From: Arthrobacter alpinus
Lineage (GTDB): Bacteria > Actinomycetota > Actinomycetes > Actinomycetales > Micrococcaceae
Reading direction: 5' to 3'
Length of the DNA: 64,000 nt
NCBI RefSeq assembly: GCF_900105965.1
Contig: NZ_FNTV01000001.1
Coordinates: 124,001-188,000, forward strand
A program made the translations under genes and the position numbers. The notes below the pieces were generated by a model that was given only the letters and a program-made list of their open reading frames with translations, made no database searches and was not told the origin of the DNA. Positions 26,027-33,595 of this stretch are shown here, piece by piece. Positions within the stretch are counted from its first letter, which is position 1. Every line of letters starts with the position of its first letter.

Positions 26027-26926
26027 ATGGTTCGAGGCAGTATTTTACGGGTGCTTGTGACGGTTGCGGCGATTTCTGTTGGCGTGGTGGGCATGGGACC
26101 GAGTGGGGCACTGCCGCGAACGGGCGGGATCTCCATTGCGGATGCGGCGCCAGAAGCCACTCCCACAGCCTCGGCTGCCCCCACCATTGCCGACCGCAAT
26201 GCCGTGCCCGACGGCGGCCGGGCCCAGGCTGGGGACCCCAAGGACGAGGTCACCACGATTTGGGACCTTCCTGCCGGCTCGCTGATCTTGAACCCGGTGT
26301 CTGGGCGGCAGGAAGTCATCGACCCCGAGATTGCCCGCTCTGCCGTGCTGATTGGCGATTCGCAGTCCGCTGGCGCCCTTGGCGTCAAGCCGGCCGACAC
26401 GTGGGTGGAACGGGGCTTGTCCGCACGCGGCTACAAGGTGCAGTTCATGGGAGCAGGGGGTATCGGGTTCACGGCCACCACGTCCTGGGCCAGCAACTAC
26501 CCGGACTCGCTGGAGAGCGGCAAAATGATCCTTCCGTACGGCAACCCCGCGCTCGTAGTAGTCCAAGGTGGAGGTAACGACGCCTCAGCAGGTGCCAGTG
26601 ATGCGGCGATCCTCTCCAATGCCGAGAGGCTGCTGCGTGCGTTGAAGGCCAGCTACCCGGAGTCAAAATTCTTATTCATTGGCACGCTCGCCCGCGGCAA
26701 TCATGCCGGCGGACGGCGCACCGAGGTGGATACTTTGCTGGCCGGATTTGCCCAACGCAATGGCGTCCCCTTCGTTAGCGCTGGAGACTGGCTGACCCGG
26801 TACGGCATGACCAACAAGATGGCCGACGGCGTTCACCTCACTGCCAGCGGCCACAAGGAACTCTCCCAGGTCCTCGCCTCGGAACTGAAGGCGCTCGGCT
26901 TGCAGGGGCCCAACCTGACCCGTTGA
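26027..26926 (+). CDS. Secreted SGNH/GDSL-type hydrolase
   Basis: A 299-residue protein with an N-terminal signal peptide or anchor (residues 7-24 hydrophobic) and an Ala/Pro-rich linker to about residue 100. The hydrolase core shows block I as LIGDSQSAGALG with nucleophile Ser112, block II Gly in GAGGIGF, block III as GGGNDASAGA with the oxyanion Asn, and block V as DGVHLTASGH with the Asp-His pair. Enzymes of this class are esterases or acetyl-transferring and de-acetylating enzymes acting on cell-wall polymers. Substrate unknown. It stands alone, convergent with the DUF58 gene. Confidence 0.85.
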   Translation: MVRGSILRVLVTVAAISVGVVGMGPSGALPRTGGISIADAAPEATPTASAAPTIADRNAVPDGGRAQAGDPKDEVTTIWDLPAGSLILNPVSGRQEVIDPEIARSAVLIGDSQSAGALGVKPADTWVERGLSARGYKVQFMGAGGIGFTATTSWASNYPDSLESGKMILPYGNPALVVVQGGGNDASAGASDAAILSNAERLLRALKASYPESKFLFIGTLARGNHAGGRRTEVDTLLAGFAQRNGVPFVSAGDWLTRYGMTNKMADGVHLTASGHKELSQVLASELKALGLQGPNLTR

Positions 26927-26960
26927 GCCATGGCGAGAGCACGCCTGCCCGCGGCGGGTC

Positions 26961-28253
26961 TTAGAGGCGTCCGGCTGCTTTGAGCCTGATATACATGTCA
27001 GCAAGTTGTGGGGGGAGTTCCAGCGGCGCAGCGTCAACCACTTCCACCCCCTTTTGCTTGAGGATGGCTGTAATGGCGGCCCGGCGATTGAGAGCGTGTT
27101 CGGCGGCCGCCGCTCGGTACACCGATGTGGTGGAGCTGCGGTCCAACCGGGCTTGATCGACGGCGGGATCGCGTACGGCCGCCACGACCACAACATGCTT
27201 CTGTGCCAGGTTCGTTGCCAAGGGGATCAACCCTTCCTCGGCCGCGCCTGCATCGAGGGAAGTTACCAAAACCACTAGCGCACGGTGCGCCGTGACGGAG
27301 CGGATCTGCCCGGACACGGCTTGGGTGTTGAGCTCGATCAGTTCAGGTTGAAGTGGCGCGAGTGCCTGCACCATGGCGTTGAGCATATTGCCCTTGCCGG
27401 TGGAGGAAACCTTGGCTCGGACCCGGCGGTCATAGGCGATCAAGCTAACTCGGTCACCTCCACGTTCGGCTAGCACCGCCAGTAACAAGGAGGCTTCAAT
27501 CCCGGAGTCCAGTGCGGTTTCGTCGTCAATGCGGGAGGCCGAGGTGCGTGAGGAATCCAGGACAATGACTACACGACGGTCGCGTTCGGGACGCCACGTG
27601 CGCACCACAACATCGCGCCGTCGAGCCGTGGCGCGCCAGTCAATGGAGCGGACGTCGTCGCCGCGAACATAGTCGCGCAAGGAATCGAATTCCGTGCCGG
27701 CTCCACGGATCTGCACGGCAGCCCGGCCGTCGAGTTCACGCAATTTGCGCAGCTTGGAAGGGAGATGACGCTTGGAATGGAACGGTGGCAGGACCCGCAG
27801 CGTGCCGGGGGAGGCAATGCTGCTTTGCCGGGCCACCATGCCGAGAGGGCCAAAGGATCTGATCGTGACATGGTGTGTCAGGAGGTCCCCGCGCCGCGTC
27901 GGTGCCAGCCCAATCGTCAGCGCAGCCCGTTCGCCGGGGCGAATGGACACCGCTTGCAGGGCGTTCGCCGCGCCGGCCGAGGGCTGCCACCCATCCCTGA
28001 TCCTTCCTCGCAGGGGCCGGCGGGATTCATTGGCAAGATGCAGCACCGCCGAACTAGCCTCACCCAGACGGACCCCGGTCGGGAGCGTGCGGCGCACGGC
28101 AACCGTCCGTGGCGAGGCGGCCAGAACCAAATCAAAGACTGTGGCGAGGACCAGCACGCCGAGTGCCAGCAGCCACGTCAGGGCTCCGGGCAGGGCAATG
28201 ATGGGCACCAGCGCCGCCAGTGCCAAATAAAAGAACCTGCCCGAAATTGCCAT
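26961..28253 (-). CDS. DUF58 domain protein (vWA-like partner of MoxR)
   Basis: A 430-residue protein. Two hydrophobic helices occupy about residues 5-45 (FYLALAALVPIIALPGALTW), a beta-rich region follows, and the DUF58 signature RSIDWRATARRRDVVVRTW (about residues 208-226) leads into a von Willebrand A-like fold with VVIVLDSSRTSAS as the MIDAS-like segment. The ATG at 28253 was chosen because it begins the first membrane helix; the frame is open to 28460 but overlaps moxR. It is the last gene of a five-gene leftward operon, 34 bases after moxR. MoxR and DUF58 proteins act together as a chaperone-like assembly at the membrane. Confidence 0.9.
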   Translation of the reverse strand: MAISGRFFYLALAALVPIIALPGALTWLLALGVLVLATVFDLVLAASPRTVAVRRTLPTGVRLGEASSAVLHLANESRRPLRGRIRDGWQPSAGAANALQAVSIRPGERAALTIGLAPTRRGDLLTHHVTIRSFGPLGMVARQSSIASPGTLRVLPPFHSKRHLPSKLRKLRELDGRAAVQIRGAGTEFDSLRDYVRGDDVRSIDWRATARRRDVVVRTWRPERDRRVVIVLDSSRTSASRIDDETALDSGIEASLLLAVLAERGGDRVSLIAYDRRVRAKVSSTGKGNMLNAMVQALAPLQPELIELNTQAVSGQIRSVTAHRALVVLVTSLDAGAAEEGLIPLATNLAQKHVVVVAAVRDPAVDQARLDRSSTTSVYRAAAAEHALNRRAAITAILKQKGVEVVDAAPLELPPQLADMYIRLKAAGRL

Positions 28254-28287
28254 AGTTTTGTGCGTCCGTTGTCGAAAAATCGGTGAA

Positions 28288-29325
28288 TCAGCGGGGAACC
28301 GGCACAGTGGCCAAGATGGATTGGAGAATGCCGTCCACGGCAACTCCGTCCATCTCGGCCTCGGGCCGCAGGGCAACCCTGTGCCGCAGCGTTGGCAATG
28401 CCAATGCCTTGATGTCATCAGGAGTGACGAAGGTGCGTCCCGAGAGCCAGGCATAGGCACGGGCGGACTTCAGGATGGCCGTGGCACCGCGAGGTGAGAC
28501 ACCCAGCTGGAACGATGGCGCCGTGCGGGTTGCGCGGACAAGGTCTACAACGTAGGCCAGAATTTCTCCAGCCACGGCTACTTGCGCAACTTCCATGCGG
28601 GCTTGGGCGAGCTCGGTGGCGCCGGCCACGGGTCGTACCCCAGCCGCGTGCAGATCCTGCGGATCAAAGCCCAGGCTGTGCCGGCGGATGACCTCAATCT
28701 CTTCATCGCGGCTGGGCAGGTCCATGGTGAGTTTGAGGAGGAAACGGTCAAGTTGAGCCTCGGGAAGCGGGTAGGTGCCTTCGTATTCCACGGGGTTTTG
28801 GGTTGCGGCCACCATGAAGGGAGCTGGCAGCCGGCGCGAAACCCCGTCCACCGAAACCTGGTGTTCCTCCATTGCCTCCAGCAGGGAAGCCTGGGTTTTC
28901 GGCGGGGTTCGATTGATCTCGTCGGCCAACAGAATGTTGGTGAAGACGGGCCCTTCGCGGAAGGTGAATTCCCGGGTGCTGGAATCGTAGATCAATGAGC
29001 CCGTAACATCGCCGGGCATCAGGTCCGGGGTGAACTGTACGCGCTTGGTGTCAAGGCTAAGAGCCGTTGACAGGGCCCGAACCAGGAGCGTTTTTGCCAC
29101 GCCGGGGACACCTTCCAGGAGGACGTGCCCACCCGCCAAGAGGGCAATGAGCAGCCCCGTGACGGTTGCCTCCTGGCCCACAACGGCCTTGGCTACTTCG
29201 CCCCGCACAGCGAACAAGGCCCGCGCCGAAGGGCTGGCCGCCGGGTGCTGAGAGTGGCTTTGAACGTCGACAGCTGCTTCACGCATGGGGGTCGACGTCT
29301 CGAATTCTGGGTGGGGCAGGCTCAT
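28288..29325 (-). CDS. MoxR-family AAA+ ATPase
   Basis: A 345-residue AAA+ protein. Walker A is GVPGVAKT in HVLLEGVPGVAKTLLVRALS (about residues 72-91), Walker B is ILLADEINRTPPKTQ, sensor 1 is AATQNP and the arginine-finger region is LPEAQLDRFLLK. The first 40 residues are a variable extension. MoxR proteins are thought to remodel or insert cofactors into vWA-domain partners, here the DUF58 protein encoded next. The ATG overlaps the stop of the DUF4350 gene by 4 bases. Confidence 0.95.
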   Translation of the reverse strand: MSLPHPEFETSTPMREAAVDVQSHSQHPAASPSARALFAVRGEVAKAVVGQEATVTGLLIALLAGGHVLLEGVPGVAKTLLVRALSTALSLDTKRVQFTPDLMPGDVTGSLIYDSSTREFTFREGPVFTNILLADEINRTPPKTQASLLEAMEEHQVSVDGVSRRLPAPFMVAATQNPVEYEGTYPLPEAQLDRFLLKLTMDLPSRDEEIEVIRRHSLGFDPQDLHAAGVRPVAGATELAQARMEVAQVAVAGEILAYVVDLVRATRTAPSFQLGVSPRGATAILKSARAYAWLSGRTFVTPDDIKALALPTLRHRVALRPEAEMDGVAVDGILQSILATVPVPR

Positions 29326-30578
29326 CGCTGTGCCACTTCTTCCTCTAGGGCCGTGAGTGCAACGGCCATGGACAACATTTCTTGTTCGGTGCGCGGCTCT
29401 GGGCCGAGCAGTAAATCATGCACGTGCAGTTGGCTGCGCCCCGTTGCGGCAGCCGTGGCGTCCACCACCGCTGCCGGATCGGCCGTAACTCCCAGCCTCA
29501 GGGCGTGCGCCAAACGGGTCAAGGTGGCGCGCCGCAAGGTGTGCGATGCAGTGCCCACGGCCCGCGCATCCTGATACAACCTGGCTCGTCCCGTCAAAGT
29601 TTCCGAAGCCCTGACGATGACCGGCAGCGGCTCGGTGACCAACGGCCCGTTGCGCCTTCCCTTCCACAGCATGCCAAGCACGGCCGTCAATAACAGCCAC
29701 GACGACGCCGGGAAAATCCAGTCAGGCGTCAATTCGGCCAGTGACGGGGCCTTCTCGGCCACGGGAATATCCTTCACCGAGACCGTGTACCACAGCAGAT
29801 TTGGTTTGCCGCCCAGCAGCCTGAAGACGAGGGCCGCATTGCCGCCATTGGCTAAATTCTGATTAATGACGACGCCGGGATTTCCTAAGGCGGCGACCTC
29901 GCCAGTGCTATTGAAGGCAAGCTGTCCAGCGGTGCCAGAACCCGCGATGAAGCAGGTTTGGGCGCCCTTGTACAGATTGATGGGAAGGCTCACCGGGGCC
30001 AGCGCACCGAGAGCGGGGGACCCGCCGTCGAGCGTCCCGGCAGCGGCGGCATCCAGGTTGGCGCACCCTGCCGCAACGGACTCTGTTGCTTTGACGGTTC
30101 CGGCACTGGCCAGCTCAGGGCTGAGCCTGACGGCCGTCAGGGGAGCGGGGGAAATGGCAACCAAGCTGCCCCTGGCATCCTGGACGGTACCGGAGAGTTC
30201 GGCCGCCTGATCGGGTGAGAGCAGGTTGTGGGGATCGTAAAACAATACGGTGCTGGTACCGATGCCGTTGGCCGTGACGGCTTCGGTGGTACTTGCCAGT
30301 GAATCCGTTGCCGTGACGTTCACACCTTGTTGACGCAGCACCTCGGCCGCCGCCCGGGCCCCGACGGGAGCCGGATTCGTGATGGAAAGCGTGCCCGTGG
30401 ACTGGTTGCCGGCATTAGCCAGAATCAACCCAAGGATCGAGAGGACCACAAAGACGGCTAAGCAGATGAGCCAAAATCGGCCTTTTCGCAACACCCGGCC
30501 GACTCGTTGCGAGGTGCTGGCCTGATCAGCACGAAAGACGGGGGCCTGCGGTGTTGGCGGGGAGGATGCGGTGGTCAC
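29322..30578 (-). CDS. DUF4350 domain membrane protein
   Basis: A 418-residue protein. A cytoplasmic N-terminal tail ends in a transmembrane helix (about residues 33-54, LAVFVVLSILGLILANAG), an extracellular region follows, and a second helix at about 287-303 (WIFPASSWLLLTAVLGMLW) returns to the cytoplasm. The extracellular part has the DUF4350 fold with STVLFYDPHNLLSPDQAAEL and the C-terminal SHTLRRATLTRLAHALRLG segment. Two cysteines (about 169 and 211) may form a disulfide outside. It lies between DUF4129 and moxR genes with 4-base overlaps on both sides, the usual actinobacterial arrangement. Function unknown. Confidence 0.85.
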   Translation of the reverse strand: MTTASSPPTPQAPVFRADQASTSQRVGRVLRKGRFWLICLAVFVVLSILGLILANAGNQSTGTLSITNPAPVGARAAAEVLRQQGVNVTATDSLASTTEAVTANGIGTSTVLFYDPHNLLSPDQAAELSGTVQDARGSLVAISPAPLTAVRLSPELASAGTVKATESVAAGCANLDAAAAGTLDGGSPALGALAPVSLPINLYKGAQTCFIAGSGTAGQLAFNSTGEVAALGNPGVVINQNLANGGNAALVFRLLGGKPNLLWYTVSVKDIPVAEKAPSLAELTPDWIFPASSWLLLTAVLGMLWKGRRNGPLVTEPLPVIVRASETLTGRARLYQDARAVGTASHTLRRATLTRLAHALRLGVTADPAAVVDATAAATGRSQLHVHDLLLGPEPRTEQEMLSMAVALTALEEEVAQR

Positions 30579-31285
30579 GACTGCACCGCCAGTGAGTCAG
30601 CTGCGTAGCGGGGCTTGCTCGCTGCGACGGCTTGATCCGTGGCCATGAGGTGGCCATACATGGCTGGGGTTGGCGGTGCATGTCCATAGCGGACGGCATT
30701 GAAGATTTCGGCACTGTGGTGCAGCGCTTCACCGTGGGCCGGAAATGCTCGCTCAAGTTCTACAGCGATTTCCATGGCCGTTCTGCCTACCGCAGGCAGG
30801 CTCACATCGCGTTCCTCGGCGGCGCGAACCATGGCGCGGAACTGCTCGCTGACGGCCGTGTGGAAGTCTCCCGACGCGGCGGCGGCCCTGGCCATGGCAC
30901 GGTGTTGTTCGGCCGAAAGCATGAGCCCACCTTCGAAGACGTTCTCGGGCGTGGCGCTCCTGCGGTTGAGCCGGGGCCGGATGATGACGATGATCGCCGC
31001 AATGGCCAGGAGCACCACGCCAACGGCAATGGCTAGGGCAATATTGCCGTTGGGGGCGCTGACGTTGTTGAAGAGTTCATCAAGGGCACTTTTGATCAGG
31101 GCACCAATCTGCTCCGCAAGCCCCGGCTTGGCATCCTGGTAGACCTTGTTGGCCAGCTCTTCCTGGGCCCATTGCCTGGCTTCGTCTGCACCAGGGACAA
31201 CCGGGACATCGAAAGACAGGCTCACAGAAGTGTTGGCGATGAGTCGGCCAGGCAGGGTTGCCAGGATGATCAGCGGAGACGCCAT
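30575..31285 (-). CDS. DUF4129 domain membrane protein
   Basis: A 236-residue protein. An N-terminal segment (about 1-30) precedes an extracellular region, one transmembrane helix at about 85-107 (IALAIAVGVVLLAIAAIIVII), then a cytoplasmic DUF4129 domain: AVSEQFRAMVRAAEERDV, GRTAMEIAVELERAFPAHGE and FNAVRYGHAPPTPAMYGHL. It overlaps the DUF4350 gene by 4 bases and starts 11 bases after the upstream membrane-protein gene. In related operons it accompanies MoxR and DUF58 proteins, sometimes fused to transglutaminase domains; here it is not. Confidence 0.85.
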   Translation of the reverse strand: MASPLIILATLPGRLIANTSVSLSFDVPVVPGADEARQWAQEELANKVYQDAKPGLAEQIGALIKSALDELFNNVSAPNGNIALAIAVGVVLLAIAAIIVIIRPRLNRRSATPENVFEGGLMLSAEQHRAMARAAAASGDFHTAVSEQFRAMVRAAEERDVSLPAVGRTAMEIAVELERAFPAHGEALHHSAEIFNAVRYGHAPPTPAMYGHLMATDQAVAASKPRYAADSLAVQS

Positions 31286-31296
31286 GGAATTCCGGC

Positions 31297-32601
31297 CTAC
31301 TGCCCGTAGTTTCCGGGCTGCTGGGCGGCGGGAACAGGGGAGCCGGGGATTCCGCCGTCGTCCTTGCCCGTCTCTGATTCCTTGAGCAAGGCGATGTCGA
31401 AGCCGTCGCGGCGCATTCGCAGGTCCACATAGATCAGGGACATGACACCTGTCTGGAAGGCCAACGTGACGGCTCCAACCAATGCCCCGATCAGGCTGGC
31501 AATGCCCTGAGCAATGAAGACCGCGTTGGCCATTTGTGCGGGATCAGGCTCGGTGCCAAACATGAGCGGCACCAGGAAACTGGCCAGCATGCTCACGGGT
31601 GTCGTGATGACCGAGCCAATGACGCCGGCAATGATGGCGGCCAACATGGAGATACCGAAGGTCCGCCACCAGTTGTTGCGGGTCAGGATCCAGGATCGCT
31701 TGATGCCGGTGATCGGACCAACGTTTTCCACCACAATTGCGGCCGGGGCCAGCAGCACCTTCGTGCCAATCCAGATGGCCACAGCCACGAAGGGCAGGCT
31801 GATCAAGAGCGAAAGCGCGATGGCGCCGAGCGCGTTTCCACCACTTGCGAACGCGTCCATGCCCACAATCAGTGCCACCACAATGAGGATGTATAAAGCC
31901 ATGGTGACGAAGACGACGCCAGCATACAAGAGGGCTAGCAACAGCAGGGCGCCAATGCGCGGCCTCACCAGACGCCACATCTGGCCGAACGATGTCTTGC
32001 GATTCAACACTGCCCGGAGCACCGGAATGACCAGGGCGCCCTGAAGGATCATCTGGATCACGACGGCGAGGATGCTGGTCAGCAAAAGTGACACCGAGCC
32101 GGACACGAGCCCGCCACTGAGGGAATCCAAGATTTCCGAATCCGGGGTCACGCTGGGGTCCATCGTGAGGAGATCGCCGAAGGCTTGGCCAAAAAATAGG
32201 TACATGACCACCAAAGTGACGGCCGTGGTGGCCAGCTGGAAGATCAGCGCAGAACCAAACATGGCCTTGCCGTTACGCCGTGCCGCTTGAAAGGCGCCGT
32301 CAAGAATTTCGCCCAGTCCCAGCGGCCGCAAGGGAATCACCCCCGGTTTAGGCGGGGCCACGTAGTTGTTGAAGCCGGGCTGGCCATATTGTGGGGCGGG
32401 GTAGCCGGGCTGCGGGTATTGCTGGCCCGGGAGCTGTTGTCCGAACTGCGGAGCGGGGTAGCCGGGCTGCGCGTACTGCCCCCACTGCGGCGGCTGCTGC
32501 GGTGGTAGGGGTGCGGCGTAAGGAGGCTGCGGCGCCGGCGGGGCAGGGGAGTCCTCGCCTTGTGGATCAACTGGTGGTTGCTGCGGTCCCTGCGTCATCA
32601 T
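31297..32601 (-). CDS. Multi-pass membrane protein with a proline/glutamine-rich N terminus
   Basis: A 434-residue protein. Residues 1-85 are rich in Pro, Gln and Tyr, with two near copies of QPGYPAPQ(F/Y)GQ. PLGLGEILDGAFQAARRN (about 94-111) is a conserved landmark, and six or more hydrophobic helices follow, with VENVGPITGIKRSWILTRNN between them. This matches the glycerophosphoryl-diester-phosphodiesterase membrane-domain family (no catalytic domain). AGGGGAG lies upstream of the ATG. It opens the leftward operon with DUF4129, DUF4350, MoxR and DUF58 genes and is divergent from mtrA. The role is unknown; the disordered tail could be a docking region. Confidence 0.8.
   Translation of the reverse strand: MMTQGPQQPPVDPQGEDSPAPPAPQPPYAAPLPPQQPPQWGQYAQPGYPAPQFGQQLPGQQYPQPGYPAPQYGQPGFNNYVAPPKPGVIPLRPLGLGEILDGAFQAARRNGKAMFGSALIFQLATTAVTLVVMYLFFGQAFGDLLTMDPSVTPDSEILDSLSGGLVSGSVSLLLTSILAVVIQMILQGALVIPVLRAVLNRKTSFGQMWRLVRPRIGALLLLALLYAGVVFVTMALYILIVVALIVGMDAFASGGNALGAIALSLLISLPFVAVAIWIGTKVLLAPAAIVVENVGPITGIKRSWILTRNNWWRTFGISMLAAIIAGVIGSVITTPVSMLASFLVPLMFGTEPDPAQMANAVFIAQGIASLIGALVGAVTLAFQTGVMSLIYVDLRMRRDGFDIALLKESETGKDDGGIPGSPVPAAQQPGNYGQ
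32396..32471. repeat. Direct repeat in the proline/glutamine-rich coding segment
   Basis: The 19-base string GCGGGGTAGCCGGGCTGCG occurs at 32396-32414 and 32453-32471, a 57-base (19-codon) period inside the membrane-protein gene. It codes for the repeated QPGYPAP segment. Confidence 0.85.
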
Positions 32602-32627
32602 GCTCCCCTGAAATTGTCCCCCGGAAA

Positions 32628-32648
32628 GACGTTCGCGTCACGAACGTC
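32628..32648. promoter_or_regulatory. Inverted repeat upstream of the membrane-protein operon
   Basis: GACGTTCG-CGTCA-CGAACGTC is a perfect 8-5-8 palindrome 27 bases upstream of the leftward membrane-protein ATG. It is a candidate operator or mRNA leader hairpin. It lies in the 285-base divergent region before mtrA. Confidence 0.5.
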
Positions 32649-32773
32649 GGGTGGTCCGTCCATCAAAGGTACTTACTTCGTGGCCCGGATCCGTTGCAAA
32701 GTTGTTTGCCTACTCCAAACCCTATCGGGAAGAAGCACTTTTGCCGCGTGGCAATCCGGCATTGCGGAAAGTT

Positions 32774-32790
32774 TTGCATCAAGGATGCAA
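32774..32790. promoter_or_regulatory. Inverted repeat upstream of mtrA
   Basis: TTGCATC-AAG-GATGCAA is a perfect 7-3-7 palindrome ending 96 bases before the mtrA start. It may be a protein-binding site in the mtrA promoter. I see no obvious known motif match. Confidence 0.45.
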
Positions 32791-32886
32791 GCCATTGGCG
32801 CCGGAATTGCAAGGAAAAACAAGACAAGGACCGTTCCTTGGAGCGTCGATGGGGACATTGTGCAGCTAATAGGCAAATATAGAACC

Positions 32887-33561
32887 ATGAAGGCACGCAT
32901 TTTAGTTGTTGACGATGACGAGGCACTGGCCGAGATGATCGGCATCGTGCTCCGCAATGACGGGTTCGATCCCGTTTTTTGTGGTGACGGAGCTAAGGCA
33001 TTCGAGGTTTTTCAAGCCAACAAGCCGGACCTGGTCCTGCTTGATCTCATGCTGCCCGGAATGGACGGCATTGAGATTTGCCGCCTGATCCGTGCCGAGT
33101 CCGATGTTCCCATCGTGATGCTGACGGCCAAGTCGGACACCTCTGACGTTGTTCGTGGGCTCGAATCCGGTGCCGACGACTACGTTGCCAAGCCCTTCAA
33201 GCCTGCCGAGCTCGTGGCCCGTGTCCGGGCCCGTTTGCGTCCGGGCGACGTCAAGCCGCCGGAAACCCTGGTCATCGGTGAGATCACCATCGATGTTGCC
33301 GGACATTCCATTCGCCGCGCCGGTGAGAAGATCTCCCTGACACCCCTCGAGTTTGACCTCCTGGTGGCGTTGGCCCGCAAGCCATGGCAGGTATTTTCCC
33401 GCGAACTGCTGCTGGAGCAGGTGTGGGGCTACCGCCACGCCGCCGACACTCGGCTGGTCAACGTCCACGTCCAGCGCCTTCGCTCCAAGATTGAACGCGA
33501 TCCCGAGGCTCCCGAAGTAGTTTTGACCGTTCGCGGCGTCGGCTACAAGGCTGGGTCATAG
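32887..33561 (+). CDS. mtrA: Response regulator MtrA
   Basis: A 224-residue OmpR/PhoB-class regulator. The receiver (1-118) has the acidic pocket VVDDDE (about 7-12), phosphoacceptor Asp53 in LVLLDLMLPGMDG and Lys in YVAKPFKP. The C-terminal winged helix (about 128-222) ends LTVRGVGYKAG. ATG 32887 (MKARILVVDDD) is the canonical start; a longer open frame from 32560 is not family-like. MtrA controls cell division, cell-wall hydrolase and osmotic genes in actinobacteria and is essential in mycobacteria. It is followed after 34 bases by its kinase mtrB and then lpqB, the conserved three-gene unit. Confidence 0.96.
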   Translation: MKARILVVDDDEALAEMIGIVLRNDGFDPVFCGDGAKAFEVFQANKPDLVLLDLMLPGMDGIEICRLIRAESDVPIVMLTAKSDTSDVVRGLESGADDYVAKPFKPAELVARVRARLRPGDVKPPETLVIGEITIDVAGHSIRRAGEKISLTPLEFDLLVALARKPWQVFSRELLLEQVWGYRHAADTRLVNVHVQRLRSKIERDPEAPEVVLTVRGVGYKAGS

Positions 33562-33595
33562 CCCCGGCCAGCGGCCCGGTGGCGGTGAATGTTCC

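Noticed and set aside
32628-32648. LexA/SOS box at the GACGTTCG palindrome
   Set aside because: The LexA box order is CGAAC-N4-GTTCG; here the half-sites are reversed, so it does not match.
32560-32886. N-terminal extension of MtrA from 32560
   Set aside because: MtrA proteins start at MKxRILVVDDD; the upstream codons cross the palindromes and do not resemble any domain.
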